NCBI GenBank assembly: GCA_944548615.1 | Contig: OX155960.1 | Coordinates: 11,904,365 to 11,968,364, forward strand | DNA: 64,000 nt | Reading direction: 5' to 3' | From: Micropterix aruncella | Lineage: Eukaryota > Arthropoda > Insecta > Lepidoptera > Micropterigidae | Shown here: positions 47,701 to 51,814 of the stretch, piece after piece | Position numbering within the stretch: position 1 is the first letter of the stretch | Layout: the number at the start of each line of letters is the position of its first letter | Notes under the pieces: model-generated | Databases searched by the model: none | The model's input: the letters and a program-made list of their open reading frames with translations, nothing else | What the model was told of the DNA's origin: nothing | Translations under genes and position numbers: made by a program

Positions 47701-50317
47701 ACAGGCCTACGCCTGCAATGCATTCACAGTCAACTGGGACTTCAAACTCGCATAGATATTCCCACCCCCGTGTCTGACGCCACGCGTACTGGCAATATCG
47801 AACGAGGTATGCGAAAGATATGTATTGATAGCGCCGCGGCTGGCCAAGGTATTTTGAAGAGCGGATCTCGAGAACCAGGCCCTAGCCGCTCCCTTCACGG
47901 TCAGACACCTGCGAAAGGTGATCATGGACACCAAGACTGCCCTCCCCCCCTTTTAGAATGCCCTCTCATAGCTAGTTAGGGGGGAGGGAGGGGGTGAACA
48001 ACTGAGCGATTGGTCCCCGAAGGAACAAAGGGCTCATGCAGTCCAGCTGGCCCGAATCCAGCAGCTGGTTTTTAAAACCAGACCGGAAGAGATGGTGCAA
48101 ATGGTGCGTACCTAAAATGATTGACGTCTAACGTCTGAGTGGGACCCAGCCCGCTTGTTTTCTAGCCCATCTACATATAGACATCGGCTTGTCCTGCAGC
48201 ATGATCTTGGACGCAGAGCTGCCTTATCCTCAAGGTGTTGCCCTGATCTGGGATCTACCCTGAGCGGGAACACATCACATTATTTAATACTCATCACATT
48301 GGCATAGGAATCTGACTCCCAGGCGATAACAAACACTGCTCAATAATAGGTCTCGAATAACGGTTCCTAGCAAATAATAGTAAGTTTTACCTGAAAATAA
48401 AACTGGTATTATTTGCGAAACCTTATCGATACCTAGGCAACGGCTGCCTGTGGGTTACAATGAACAAAAATATCAAGCCAGAACCTGCCTTAGGTCATCA
48501 GAATCATACCCAATGATAGAGCAGTGAAACGGAAATTTCTGGGCGTGGATAGTATTTGGCAACAGCCACATGCCAAAACAGTATCTCTGTCTGACTGATA
48601 GGTCTCAAATAAGGTTTCTCAAATAATAACAGTTTTATTTTCAGGTAAACTCTATTATTATTGTAGTATGTTAACACTGATCAATTTCCGTATTTGCCTT
48701 GGTAAGAAAAAGGCGCTGGAAAGCCTATCGCATAATTCCTCTCCGTGGGCATTCATCTTAGGTTTTCGTCTAAAACAATACCCAGAAATTTGTGGCTTTT
48801 TTTTATTGGCTACTGTATTTGTACCGATAATGAAATTTTCATTGTTGATGACATTGTTTTTCCGACTAGATAAGAAGATAGTTACTGTCATGGATGTGTT
48901 AAGAGACAGATTATTTTTCTGGAACCAAGTATTCAACAGAGCCAATTCACAGTTTAATGTTTTCACTACTTTCTTTTTTTTCGCATCTGCAAAGCTTATG
49001 CTGGTGCCATCCGCATACAAAGTTGTATTGAAGTGAGTTACTACAGATGGCAGATCATTTACATATAAAATAAAAAGGGTCGGTCCCAGGATGCTTCCCT
49101 GGGGAACTCCGCACTTCATTTCACACTCATCTAAAAATGGTTCTCTTCAATATGCCACCTGTGCAGTCGTCTAGTTGTACAATTTGTTTTTTATTCAGAA
49201 GATAGCCGGTGAAACATCTTAGGCTATTTCCTCGGATTCCATATCTGTCGACTTTAGCTAGCAATGTTTGACGGTGAACCGTATCGAACGCTTTTGATAG
49301 ATTGCAAAAAACGGTACTCGAATAAAGTTTCTTGTCCATGTCATTAAACATTCTTGTCAGAACATTGTTTAGGACATCGATCGTTTCTTTATTCCTTCTA
49401 AAAAATGTGATAAAATATCACATTCTCAATTTGGAAAAACACTTTCACAAACTCTGCTTACAACACAAAACAATCGCCTTTCACTGCCCGAACTATTACC
49501 AATATTATATGCGCCCCAATTACACAGTAAGACAACACAGTGCTTGTCATTGAAGTGTATATATTCCTTCTAAATTTGGAATAAGTTTTTCTTTAAGCCA
49601 TTTCTCATAATTATTGAAGTTCAAGTTGTGGTGATAATCACCATATTTTCAAGAGGATTTATAAACCAGCATTGCATTAGGTATAAACCAAATTTTACCA
49701 AATATTACCGCCATCTGCTGGCGCTTAGCCCAACCCCGCCCTTAGCCGAGAAATGAACCGCGCCACCCTAGGCGGTTGCAACGGGACCCAAACGGATTTG
49801 TCCGCCAGCAGAGAGGGTCCGATTTTATTTATAAAATTAATATTCTGACGAAATCAGTCCTTGGCTACTTTCCGGAAAAGTCTTGGGGTGACAAAACCGA
49901 TATTTTATAAATGTACAAACTCATAAATAATATTTACGCCGAGCCGACCGAGGCTAGCCGAAAAACGAACCGTGCCACCCGAGTCGGTCGTTTAACAGAA
50001 CCCAAACGGGTTCGTCTGCCGGTTGAGAGAGGGCGCTCGTCAATTTTATTAATGAAAATAATATTCAGATGAAATCAGTCCTTGGCTAGACTTGACTTGC
50101 CGGGAAAGTCTCGGGGTGACAACCGATTTTTTATAAATGTACAGACTCATAAATAATATCTACAATGATTGTTTTTTTTGTTTATTTCAGATGGTACCTC
50201 ATAGGCGTTTCAAGTTTTCTCCTCAGATATTGTGGGGAACCTAAAACGTCCGGAGTTTTCACTAATGTCGTCCCATACTTGGATTGGATCAATTCTACCA
50301 TCCACTATTTGGACTAG
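20667..50317 (+). CDS. Secreted, catalytically inactive serine protease homologue (7 exons)
   Basis: Exons are 20667-20724, 23602-23737, 24430-24546, 28380-28576, 34619-34803, 34988-35094 and 50191-50317 (927 nt, 308 residues plus stop); all introns are GT-AG and phases agree. It opens with a signal peptide (MQFKAGILAVFFILTTVYS). The S1 trypsin-like fold follows. Catalytic His57 is Ala (VLTVAAC instead of TAAHC), Asp102 is kept (NDIGLIKL), and Ser195 is Leu (NLGSPL where GDSGGPL is expected). The activation site is replaced by IARSGEEAF, so normal zymogen cleavage is unlikely. Cysteines of the fold, including the extra pair in QDC...VC of clip-family proteases, remain. No clip domain is seen. 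Such homologues act as cofactors or regulators in insect haemolymph cascades; this role is inferred. The gene spans 29.7 kb because of TE-filled introns. Confidence 0.95.
20812..21290 (+). mobile_element. RLE LINE copy C, 3' end
   Basis: The remnant starts near the endonuclease core (SKQYKFPKSLRC, then RPDITLYSLS) and runs to the family 3' UTR. It has stops and indels not in copy A, for example a gap after 'gtagtctctccaggaaaag'. It is a 5'-truncated dead copy in intron 1 of the protease homologue. Confidence 0.85.
21605..21890. repeat. Dispersed repeat family Y, second copy
   Basis: It shares 'agagggaaagt(a/t)ttgtgaatg', 'tcgagataaagat', the (TG)n run, 'catccgattaaactggaatt' and 'catttggtcatggcaagag' with 18630-18960. 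The copy is more diverged, consistent with an old insertion. Confidence 0.65.
21970..22160 (+). repeat. Short triplication beside a family X fragment
   Basis: The phrase TCAGGTAGAGCTTT occurs three times between 21977 and 22035. It is followed by 'agactggaggatagagaaaccgg' and 'ggcacttcccagtgcctcaccataaggcgttgg', which match the right half of family X. Confidence 0.5.
22205..22520. other. Unrecognised moderately GC-rich repeat-like segment
   Basis: No tRNA, terminus or supportable frame is visible. A small inverted motif, CCACCGATTGGTGG, lies at about 22467-22480. The 104-residue minus frame here has no family features that I recognise. Confidence 0.3.
22573..22790 (+). mobile_element. Mariner 5' end relic
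   Basis: The segment begins with ACGAGGGTTGATCCAGAAAT, a typical terminus of certain mariners, followed by a GC-rich leader and an ATG opening MEVPIVAPAKCEIRS, the start of a mariner-type transposase. Homology stops after about 20 codons. The rest of the element is gone. Confidence 0.65.
22880..23270 (-). pseudogene. CR1/Jockey-group LINE C-terminal fragment
   Basis: Minus-strand frames read IEFISNKLERLQNIFIKYVF, then HTLSLLYNILNNPTSAYLK and SFFGPFCSIMESAPTLCQAW, in the order found downstream of the RT in these LINEs. Two frame changes separate them. It is a dead remnant in intron 1. Confidence 0.6.
23602..23737 (+). CDS. Protease homologue exon 2 (linker and former activation site)
   Basis: It reads NVLSSDPLEDASSFCGK, then AESPIARSGEEAF, then LASHPWVALLEFNK. 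The cysteine in FCGK normally tethers the pro-segment to the catalytic domain. HPWVALLEF is the usual first strand after the R|IVGG cleavage site, but the IVGG motif is missing. The acceptor is CCGCAG and the donor GTAAGT. Confidence 0.92.
23738..24429. other. Protease homologue intron 2
   Basis: AT-rich. Positions 24269-24380 form a dispersed repeat whose inverted relative is at 56410-56520 (shared 'ttgcgtttcttcgtgaa', 'cgagacagggcaatacgct' and 'aaatgaacggttgtca'). Otherwise nothing is seen. Confidence 0.55.
24430..24546 (+). CDS. Protease homologue exon 3 (former catalytic His)
   Basis: The segment GFSCSGAIISEMYVLTVAAC matches CGGSLIS..YVLTAAHC of active enzymes, with Ala in place of His57. 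The disulfide pair C42-C58 is kept. The acceptor is TTTGCAG and the donor GTAAGT. Confidence 0.94.
24681..24751. mobile_element. 71-bp TTAA-flanked palindromic MITE
   Basis: TTAA lies on both sides (24677-24680 and 24752-24755). The ends are CCCTTCAAGCCCCGCGACT and, reversed, CCCTTCAGACCCCGCGACT. It is one of the smallest TTAA-type elements here and nearly all terminal repeat. Confidence 0.8.
24756..25165. other. Intron 3 sequence without recognisable feature
   Basis: AT-rich. It probably includes the 3' UTR and tail of the minus-strand Jockey element that follows, because its A/T-rich runs near 25080-25140 lie just past that element's C-terminus. No other signal. Confidence 0.35.
25170..26770 (-). 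mobile_element. Jockey-type LINE remnant, interrupted
   Basis: From the right, the minus strand reads FIYADDIASAAQTT (catalytic YADD), LESLNRYFQKWRLLPDPSKT, then PKYLGVTLQHSLTYKSHLEK; after a gap it continues GANANTLRTSSVALVYSAAE, YASPVWLSRAHARKVDAQLN and IVQECPNHASAA. The two parts are separated by a family X insertion at about 25776-26446. The 5' part is cut off close to the boundary of the segmental duplication at 26826. Stops show decay. Confidence 0.82.
25776..26446 (+). mobile_element. Retroposon-like family X, copy 2
   Basis: It shares with 678-1324 the left block 'gttcagggtcggtcacactcacgggtcaacaccca' (in pieces) and the right block from 'tttcaccgcttcgtaagggagagg' to 'ctgtagtcgacaacc'. 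An AT-rich 220-bp stretch (about 25930-26160) in the middle is not shared. The candidate target repeat is TGCTGCTTTTT at about 25765-25775 and 26450-26460. It interrupts a Jockey RT. Confidence 0.65.
27120..27410. repeat. Dispersed repeat family Y, third copy
   Basis: Nearly identical to 18645-18950 because it lies within the duplicated block, differing at a few sites such as 'gcgtgtatctg' for 'gcgtgtgtctg'. Confidence 0.75.
27826..28131. mobile_element. TTAA MITE (CCCTTGGAG family), copy 1
   Basis: TTAA flanks at 27822-27825 and 28132-28135. The left end is CCCTTGGAGTAAATGGGTAT and the right end ATACTCAACAG(G). The upstream duplication copy has the uninterrupted ACGAATTAAATTAAA at this spot, a direct empty site. 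A second copy is at 33444-33706. Confidence 0.9.
28380..28576 (+). CDS. Protease homologue exon 4 (Asp102 region)
   Basis: It encodes RRVWVGEYDLRSAQDCQTRG, then VEVCNPPVQVLQVATFAYP, then ENDIGLIKLEEKIQWN. The general-acid Asp of the triad is kept. The DC...VC pair in the surface loop is typical of clip-family serine proteases. A near copy of the exon, now broken, lies at 19593-20011. Confidence 0.95.
28717..30159. mobile_element. 1.44-kb element with inverted termini, TTAA-type candidate
   Basis: The outer termini TGTAACGGCCCTTAACCC and, reversed, TGTAACGGTACTTAACCC agree at 16 of 18 positions. Inside the termini are CTTAACCCgc and CCTCACGTTGCGAGG-type sequence. If TTAA is the target duplication, the element proper would be 28734-30141 and the matching outer 8 bp would be unexplained. 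The first 300 bp are GC-rich with two inverted 'catccc...gggat' motifs; the rest is AT-rich and noncoding. It looks like a non-autonomous derivative. Confidence 0.6.
30160..30960. other. Unrecognised segment of intron 4
   Basis: Moderate GC, with overlapping plus-strand frames at 30219-30717 that show no conserved motif. No poly-A, terminus or splice pattern suggests a gene. It could be part of an LTR element, but I see no paired repeat. Confidence 0.3.
30965..31985 (-). pseudogene. Mariner (DD34D-type) transposase relic
   Basis: On the minus strand: WFLPFKSGDFDVQDKERPGQ, a gap with stops, MTYEMLLRHQKRKGF, GDKKWIFYEN (GDEKWI in active enzymes), KVMLCIWWDQKGVIYYELL, VIFQHNHARAHVA (HDNARPH in active enzymes), and the C-terminal LARKMGERHG region. 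Two catalytic Asp positions are altered. A small perfect inverted repeat (AGTCTTTTTCCTCGGA, then its complement) interrupts the C-terminal part at about 31107-31140. The N-terminus abuts a family X fragment. Confidence 0.85.
31990..32370 (+). mobile_element. Retroposon-like family X, copy 3 (right half)
   Basis: The segment aligns with 985-1324: 'agagccgggcaatggacgccg(t)ggtccgc(a)atagattcgg', 'aaggcgttggcttcttgcgg', and the end 'gtagtcgacacctccaag'. The left half is missing. It lies directly next to the N-terminus of the mariner relic, with no gap visible. Confidence 0.65.
32600..33140 (-). pseudogene. CR1/Jockey-group LINE C-terminus with ATT-rich tail
   Basis: The minus strand reads LEYGYQIWNPYFWKR, then EIQLKQRRQRGDLIETYKIL, then LPNRVVDMWNKLPFEVISA and NQFKNRLDLYLK, the typical end of such proteins. 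An (ATT)n/(ATTT)n run at about 32613-32632 marks the 3' tail. It sits back to back with a different LINE on the plus strand. Confidence 0.78.
33143..33945 (+). pseudogene. CR1/Jockey-group LINE C-terminus split by a MITE
   Basis: Before the insert: MTYGILLWGNATDSSRV, then LQKSALRAIAGVSRDTHCEQ. After it: KSFGYLSYKLFNQLPLSTRK, then LPAEVVEASSVNMFKNRLDG and a stop at about 33943. The MITE at 33444-33706 duplicated TTAA inside the coding sequence. A short local duplication of 'cagtttacctgccga' lies at 33846-33875. An (ATA)n run follows at 33999-34030. Confidence 0.78.
33444..33706. mobile_element. TTAA MITE (CCCTTGGAG family), copy 2
   Basis: TTAA at 33440-33443 and 33707-33710. The body is nearly identical to 27826-28131, but lacks an approximately 45-bp segment near the right end and has CTGTCTCTTTTGCAGG where the other has CTGCAGG. 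Joining the flanks across one TTAA restores the LINE frame. Confidence 0.9.
34619..34803 (+). CDS. Protease homologue exon 5
   Basis: SAVRPICLPSETKYGHLTNG is followed by YMAGWGIYLDGTTSQVKSEV and VPVVDRNQCDSQYKLLDE. The RPICLP and AGWG landmarks of the S1 fold are both present. The acceptor is TTTGTAG and the donor GTCAGT. Exon 6 follows after only 184 bp. Confidence 0.96.
34988..35094 (+). CDS. Protease homologue exon 6 (former catalytic Ser)
   Basis: GENQVCAGDTCNDQKFTNLG and SPLASYQPSTK replace the usual NxxCAG..DSCxGDSGGPL. The nucleophile position is Leu and the oxyanion-hole glycine pattern is lost, while the Asp before the TC (position 189) and both cysteines are kept. About four residues are inserted between the cysteine and the GSP. 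The donor is GTGAGT. Confidence 0.93.
35425..35755 (-). mobile_element. RLE LINE copy D, 3' end
   Basis: The minus strand reads ARGLPVKSLFHLFKDLGLSR, then SFLEKLSKTAISVSQILWLR, a stop, and the family 3' UTR down to about 35425. Close to copy A in sequence. The 5' truncation point is near 35745. Confidence 0.86.
36070..36470 (+). repeat. Diverged two-unit tandem repeat (about 170 bp)
   Basis: Each unit contains 'agactcct(a/g)tggggtcaa', 'ttttcag(t/g)(t/a)aaaaaaagtaca' and 'ttgatatgtgc(c/t)'. The units differ at many positions. It is found in intron 6; function unknown. Confidence 0.55.
36790..37055 (+). mobile_element. RLE LINE copy E, 3' end
   Basis: It starts at KIINSFLRKIIKNCDLRIS-equivalent sequence and runs through the 3' UTR to GGCAGCTCCGTTTGTATTT followed by an (ATTT)n tail. 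About 250 bp, nearly identical to copy A over that length, so it is among the younger insertions. Confidence 0.88.
37256..37921. other. Intron 6 AT-rich sequence, nothing recognised
   Basis: No coding frame, terminus or tRNA is seen. Positions 37120-37215 have a distant relative at about 49435-49530 (shared 'acacattacaaatcactttc'/'aaaacactttcacaaactctg' and 'actattaccattatt'), suggesting an old dispersed repeat. Confidence 0.4.
37922..38237. mobile_element. 316-bp foldback MITE with TA flanks, copy 1
   Basis: The two halves are almost perfect inverted copies: the ends AGGGGCTCTCTAGACGATCA and its complement, and inside them 'atgcctaattttgtagtttataccagggagtcacg' in pieces on both arms. TA dinucleotides flank both ends, as in Tc1/mariner MITEs. 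A second copy is at 55689-56005. Confidence 0.88.
38400..38730 (-). repeat. Terminal-region copy of the DIRS-like element
   Basis: On the minus strand it resembles 48345-48600: shared (in the plus orientation here) 'atactgttttgacatgtagc', 'ctctatcattgggtaggatt' and 'gcttgatatttttgttcatt'. It is likely a solitary terminal repeat or truncated copy. Confidence 0.6.
38890..39190. repeat. MITE-like segment with a GC-rich hairpin
   Basis: A hairpin is formed by CCTGGCGGCATG and its complement at about 38991-39027, with GGCGAC/GTCGCC inside. The surrounding 'taaagtaaggttattacg' and 'gttacatgc' look like dispersed repeat. No gene. Confidence 0.4.
39285..39645 (+). repeat. 9-bp minisatellite (GTCGAAAAA)n, locus 1
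   Basis: About 40 units of GTC(G/A)AAAAA with frequent variants (AAAGGTCG, AAAGTCGG, AAAGCC). The multiple-of-three length gives long open frames on both strands (KSRKSRKG on plus, FFDFFD-like on minus) that are compositional artefacts. The same unit occurs at 50762-51290. Confidence 0.92.
40434..42308 (-). CDS. LINE ORF2 part 2: reverse transcriptase
   Basis: About 624 residues in one open frame. Fingers and palm motifs are seen in order: IPIHKGGDKQDLNNYRPISI, FREGLGTTDA, GVFLDLAKAFDSVPH, YGVPQGSVLGPILFLVYIND and IITYADDTVIL with the catalytic YADD. The tail has the YALCESLITYGIIGWGG and YSFIAPRFYNLI landmarks of the CR1/Jockey group. The frame has no start of its own; it is the continuation of the endonuclease part. 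Confidence 0.92.
   Translation of the reverse strand: MTKQQYFKKQITDSAGDPRKIWINIKEAANYKNRKDVNLNSIKIDNQIITMKDNPEKLLNCTNSHFCNVGSKLAEKFRGINSSVITDLSKSDTLPVSMYLTPTNRDEVKKVIGSLKNRSAVGDDGVGTCVFKLAETYLSQPIAFIINMSFKSGIFPDKLKIAKVIPIHKGGDKQDLNNYRPISILNTISKIFEKVAKERLYKFLIENKILSDNQFGFREGLGTTDAIAALTEFIVKTVDKGDKCLGVFLDLAKAFDSVPHNILLCKLSSVGINYTSLKWFDSYLSNRVQSVTIQGLQSKSQHLTYGVPQGSVLGPILFLVYINDLCQLPVGKIITYADDTVILFKGSNWDYTFEKANEGMEIVKNWLGNFMLTLNVGKTKYMPFSITTRGQPTTNKTIVIHKCDSVESCNCQPIQREISWKYLGITLDCFLRWDSHIHNVATKVRILGYVFKELRNILDSKTLKTVYYALCESLITYGIIGWGGCGKTLLEPLQVAQKFILKIILRRPYRHPTNELYKEAKVLDCRQLFLKTSLLRLFLDSNSNLGIIQNRRPTRQVLENSSIIPRRKTSFGQRHYSFIAPRFYNLINMEIKMNLTFRELKNKLKKWLSNHDRLTIHQMLEIIV
42310..43404 (-). CDS. 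LINE ORF2 part 1: apurinic-like endonuclease
   Basis: 364 residues with the exonuclease-endonuclease-phosphatase fold: FLAMNIRSLNKNY, ILTETW (catalytic Glu), LCGDLNI, SSCIDHVMV and ITDHYTIFF (catalytic Asp-His). It nicks the target DNA to prime reverse transcription. The frame ends at a TAA at 42310 caused by a five-A run (about 42318-42325); reading one A fewer continues directly into the RT frame (NKIIKLTKQQYF), so ORF2 is one gene with a single-base change. Confidence 0.9.
   Translation of the reverse strand: MDHDMNFISNIDNDRHNTADINICRSILSEKKAIKFLAMNIRSLNKNYDSLVIFLQHLNVDIDVIILTETWNSKFYREKHIPGYESFHTNFNHTQNDGIVLFIKESFSFLSVQEIAFPEANCLQINIDEATSLLAIYRSPSINNINFFLESLNTLLCANRNSQNLYLCGDLNISIAGTLHPQSEEYLNVLMLHGLRPEIIHPTREYNNSSSCIDHVMVRTKNLISTIVYKNSITDHYTIFFKLAAKGSNNVVHPNKQIKKIINYDKIVYEFSQYDWNQLYQIRDAIDAYNLFFSILSNIIQKHTTSKTVIIKHKNKKITPWITDGLLFCIHRRDKMHAALRKTPDNAMLRQKYTRYRNLCNKNY
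43787..44878 (-). CDS. LINE ORF1: PHD-type zinc finger, coiled coil and FP-like domain
   Basis: 363 residues, intact. Residues 1-55 are a PHD-type cysteine-histidine finger (MKCKQCKTVV, LKCGRCYAQFHYSCL, NWRCDAC). Residues about 120-200 are a coiled coil with repeated Glu/Lys heptads (FSVQEAKIKELEKRNDDLEN). Residues about 205-355 (MEIRGIPEGVNEDLN onward) resemble the FP-type C-terminal domain common in insect LINE ORF1 proteins. ORF1 proteins bind element RNA and act as chaperones. It precedes ORF2 by 382 bp. Confidence 0.85.
   Translation of the reverse strand: MKCKQCKTVVAVDESLKCGRCYAQFHYSCLFMTREGFEGLSTIQKNNWRCDACKLVEPRSTRSNTLAKLSPERSRSLTPTNHSATATNIPTPETTLKNRTSFSINSENLEALLDLRYDAFKKSILEALEERFSVQEAKIKELEKRNDDLENTVEFLTMQFEDLKSGRVKDMVRNFDTIDQKNKEHENKILLLENKLDYQEQLQKSCNMEIRGIPEGVNEDLNRIVDKIAAVAKCNYNPTDVCSIYRVPIKKSETKPKPIIVKFISSGKKNNFMMNFKEYIRNCKTNGETLTLSDWSYTGTTNAPVFISDELTQRSRDLLWNAKRIFREKSYKYCWVNAGRIFVRKNQGDKAILIKNNSTFLSL
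44900..45818. other. Intron 6 sequence between LINE and DIRS element
   Basis: Partly GC-rich. 45535-45660 holds four imperfect 'atttcggcgcggt(a/g)aacatc' units. No LTR-like pair could be confirmed. It may contain the LINE 5' UTR at its left and DIRS leader at its right. Confidence 0.4.
45819..48010 (+). pseudogene. DIRS-like retroelement, gag end, RT, RNase H and C-terminal relic
   Basis: In order: a gag-like end (DRPFWPDMQTYTGDRLGGYE, 45860-46004), an RT with LFLVPKSD, MIKLDMSQACFHLPIAERHR, CLPFGLASALRAFAT and VVYLDNFLIAN (YLDD changed to YLDN), EYLGIHWDTDSNR, an RNase H with TGHS/VVMYIRN and RIRIVPRYIQG, then fragments of the C-terminal region up to 48000. RT-RNase H spacing and motifs are of the DIRS group, which integrates by tyrosine recombinase. 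Many shifts and stops. A MITE at 47067-47328 splits the RNase H. Confidence 0.8.
47067..47328. mobile_element. TTAA MITE in the DIRS RNase H
   Basis: TTAA at 47063-47066 and 47329-47332; left end CCCTTCAGGCCTCGGCCCC, right end (reversed) CCCCTAGAGCCCAGATTGG. Only the first few bases of the ends match. Removing the insert plus one TTAA rejoins ELAI-VKEVLKRKG in frame. Confidence 0.85.
48340..48655 (+). repeat. DIRS-like terminal region with internal inverted pieces
   Basis: It contains 'ggtctc(g/a)aataa(c)gg' twice (about 48346 and 48601) and the pair 'ttacctgaaaataaaact' / 'agttttattttcaggtaaa' as inverted copies. Split, inverted terminal pieces are expected of DIRS elements. A relative is at 38400-38730. 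Confidence 0.55.
48658..49351 (-). pseudogene. CR1/Jockey-group LINE RT fragment
   Basis: Reads MDKKLYSSTVFCNLSKAFDT, then VDRYGIRGNSLRCFTGYLLN, a break, MKCGVPQGSILGPTLFILYV and TTLYADGTSISFADA. The YADD box is YADG, so the catalytic aspartate is lost. One stop or frame break lies between 49119 and 49127. It is independent of the long LINE, from which it clearly differs. Confidence 0.85.
49690..50165 (+). repeat. Two-unit tandem repeat (about 230 bp) before exon 7
   Basis: Units share 'gccgaaaaacgaaccg(c/t)gccaccc', 'cccaaacgg(a/g)tt(t/c)gtc', 'gaaatcagtccttggcta', 'gaaaagtc(t)tggggtgacaa' and 'acaaactcataaataatat'. The second unit ends 25 bp before the acceptor of exon 7. A reversed fragment of the same family lies at about 57180-57290. 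Confidence 0.7.
50191..50317 (+). CDS. Protease homologue exon 7 (C-terminus)
   Basis: The exon reads WYLIGVSSFLLRYCGEPKT, then SGVFTNVVPYLDWINSTIHY and LD before TAG at 50315-50317. These are the last strand and C-terminal helix of the S1 fold. It joins exon 6 across a 15.1-kb intron in correct phase (ACA codon). The acceptor is TATTTCAG. Confidence 0.95.
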
Positions 50318-50338
50318 TTACTTTAAAGCCACGTCATA

Positions 50339-50357
50339 AATAAAAAACGATAATAAA
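50339..50357 (+). terminator. Polyadenylation signals of the protease homologue
   Basis: Two AATAAA hexamers, at 50339-50344 and 50352-50357, begin 22 bp after the stop codon. They fit a very short 3' UTR. The sequence is AT-rich, so chance matches are possible. Confidence 0.6.
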
Positions 50358-50469
50358 ATGTTATCTATTGAAGTTATTATTTATAACCTTCAAGGTTTCG
50401 CGACCTTCTAGTGGTGTGAGGGTCGTAATAAAAACCGCGATAAACAGTTGTACTGAATATATTCTTCTT

Positions 50470-50760
50470 ACAGTGATAATCTTATATATAAAAATGAATC
50501 GCCGTGCGTTAGTCTCGCAGGATCTCGGAAATGACTCGACCGATTGAAATTATTTTTCTTTTATTTTGTTTGGCTTGATTCAGGGGTAGTTTACAAAATA
50601 ATTTTTTTAGGAAAAACTCAAAAGAAACAACTGAAAATAGAAAAAAAAACGAAATTGGTCATTTTGGGAACATTGGCCACATTCTAGATGGCTATCGCGG
50701 CGATCGTATTGTTTGACAGCTGCGCTATCCATAACTGTTATTCATTCCGTACAATGTGTA
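50470..50760 (+). repeat. Dispersed insect-type repeat
   Basis: The phrase 'ttatatataaaaatgaatcgcc(g)tgcgttagtctcgc' followed by 'gactcgaccgattgaaatt' is a pattern I recognise from widely dispersed non-autonomous repeats of insects, often at their left end. The minisatellite begins directly after it. Confidence 0.4.
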
Positions 50761-50761
50761 A

Positions 50762-51290
50762 AATGTCAAAAAGTCAAAAAATGCGAAAGTCAAAAAGTCG
50801 GAAAAGTCGAAAAGTCGTAAATTCGGTAAAGTCGGAAAAGTCGAAAAAGTTGAAAAGTCGTAAATTCAAAAAAGTCGAAAAAGTCAATAAAAGTCAAAAA
50901 AGTCGAACAAGGAGAAAAATTCAAAAAAGTCAAAAGTAAAAAAGTTAAAAAGTCGAAAAAGTAAAAATAAAGTCGGAAAGTCGATAAAGTCTAAAAGGTC
51001 GAAAAAGTCGATAAAGTCGAAAAAGTCGAAAAGGTCGAAAAAGTAGGAAAAGTCGAAAATGTCAAAAAGGTCGAAAAAGTCAAAAAAGCCGAAAAAGTCA
51101 AAAAAGTCAAAAAAAGTCGAAAAAGTAAAAGAAAAGTCGAAAATGTCGGAAAGTCACAAAAGTTAACAAAGTCGAAAAAGTAGGAAAAGTCGAAAAAGTC
51201 GAAAAGGTCGAAAATATCGGAAAAGTAGAAAAAGTCGAGAAAGCCGAAAAAGTCGACAAACTCAAAAAAGTCGAAGTCGAAGTGTTGAGT
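50762..51290 (+). repeat. 9-bp minisatellite (GTCGAAAAA)n, locus 2
   Basis: About 58 imperfect units, same core and same strand as 39285-39645. Open frames in both directions are artefacts of composition. Flanks differ between the loci apart from a shared AAGTCGAAGT-like or CCGAAGTG-like exit. Confidence 0.92.
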
Positions 51291-51299
51291 ACGTGACGT

Positions 51300-51814
51300 C
51301 AAGCGAGCGGGGCGCGGCGTATATGGAATATATACCTTCACACAACGCTCTATAGTGTTGAGTCCGGGTATACAATAAAAATGCATACGCCTGTGTTAAG
51401 GATTTCAAAATATACCCGACCGCAACATTTTTCTGGGGTATACTTTCATGTAGGACACTCCATTTTGCTATACTATAATGTATACCCATTTCAGTGTCTC
51501 TCCACTTTTTTTTACGCTTACTAATAAAGAGACAGACATACAAAGGGACGTTTAATTTTATATGTTAGGATTGAGATAAATAACACCCCAAGAAAAGAGG
51601 ATAAAAACATTTATTACATAAAATAGCTGGTATTAATAATAATTAGAAAAAACAATTTAGCGCGCGTTATGGACATTCATTTTAAATATTCTGTCCCAAG
51701 CCATGCTTTCGTTTAGTTGTGCGTTCTGTATCAGACGGCCGCCCAGCTTGAATTCTAGACTTAGTCTTTCCTATTCCCCTGTCTGTACGTCTACTCAGGG
51801 CTGTGCTTTGCACT
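51300..51814. other. Downstream flank of the Mutator-like transposase
   Basis: AT-rich with one GC patch at 51290-51330. An AATAAA on the minus strand (about 51609-51614) could serve the transposase gene. No terminal inverted repeat could be matched to the other side. Confidence 0.4.

Noticed and set aside
20667..50317. Two separate protease genes rather than one
   Set aside because: Every exon occurs once in order with matching phases, and the second exon 4 lies upstream of the start with a disrupting insertion.
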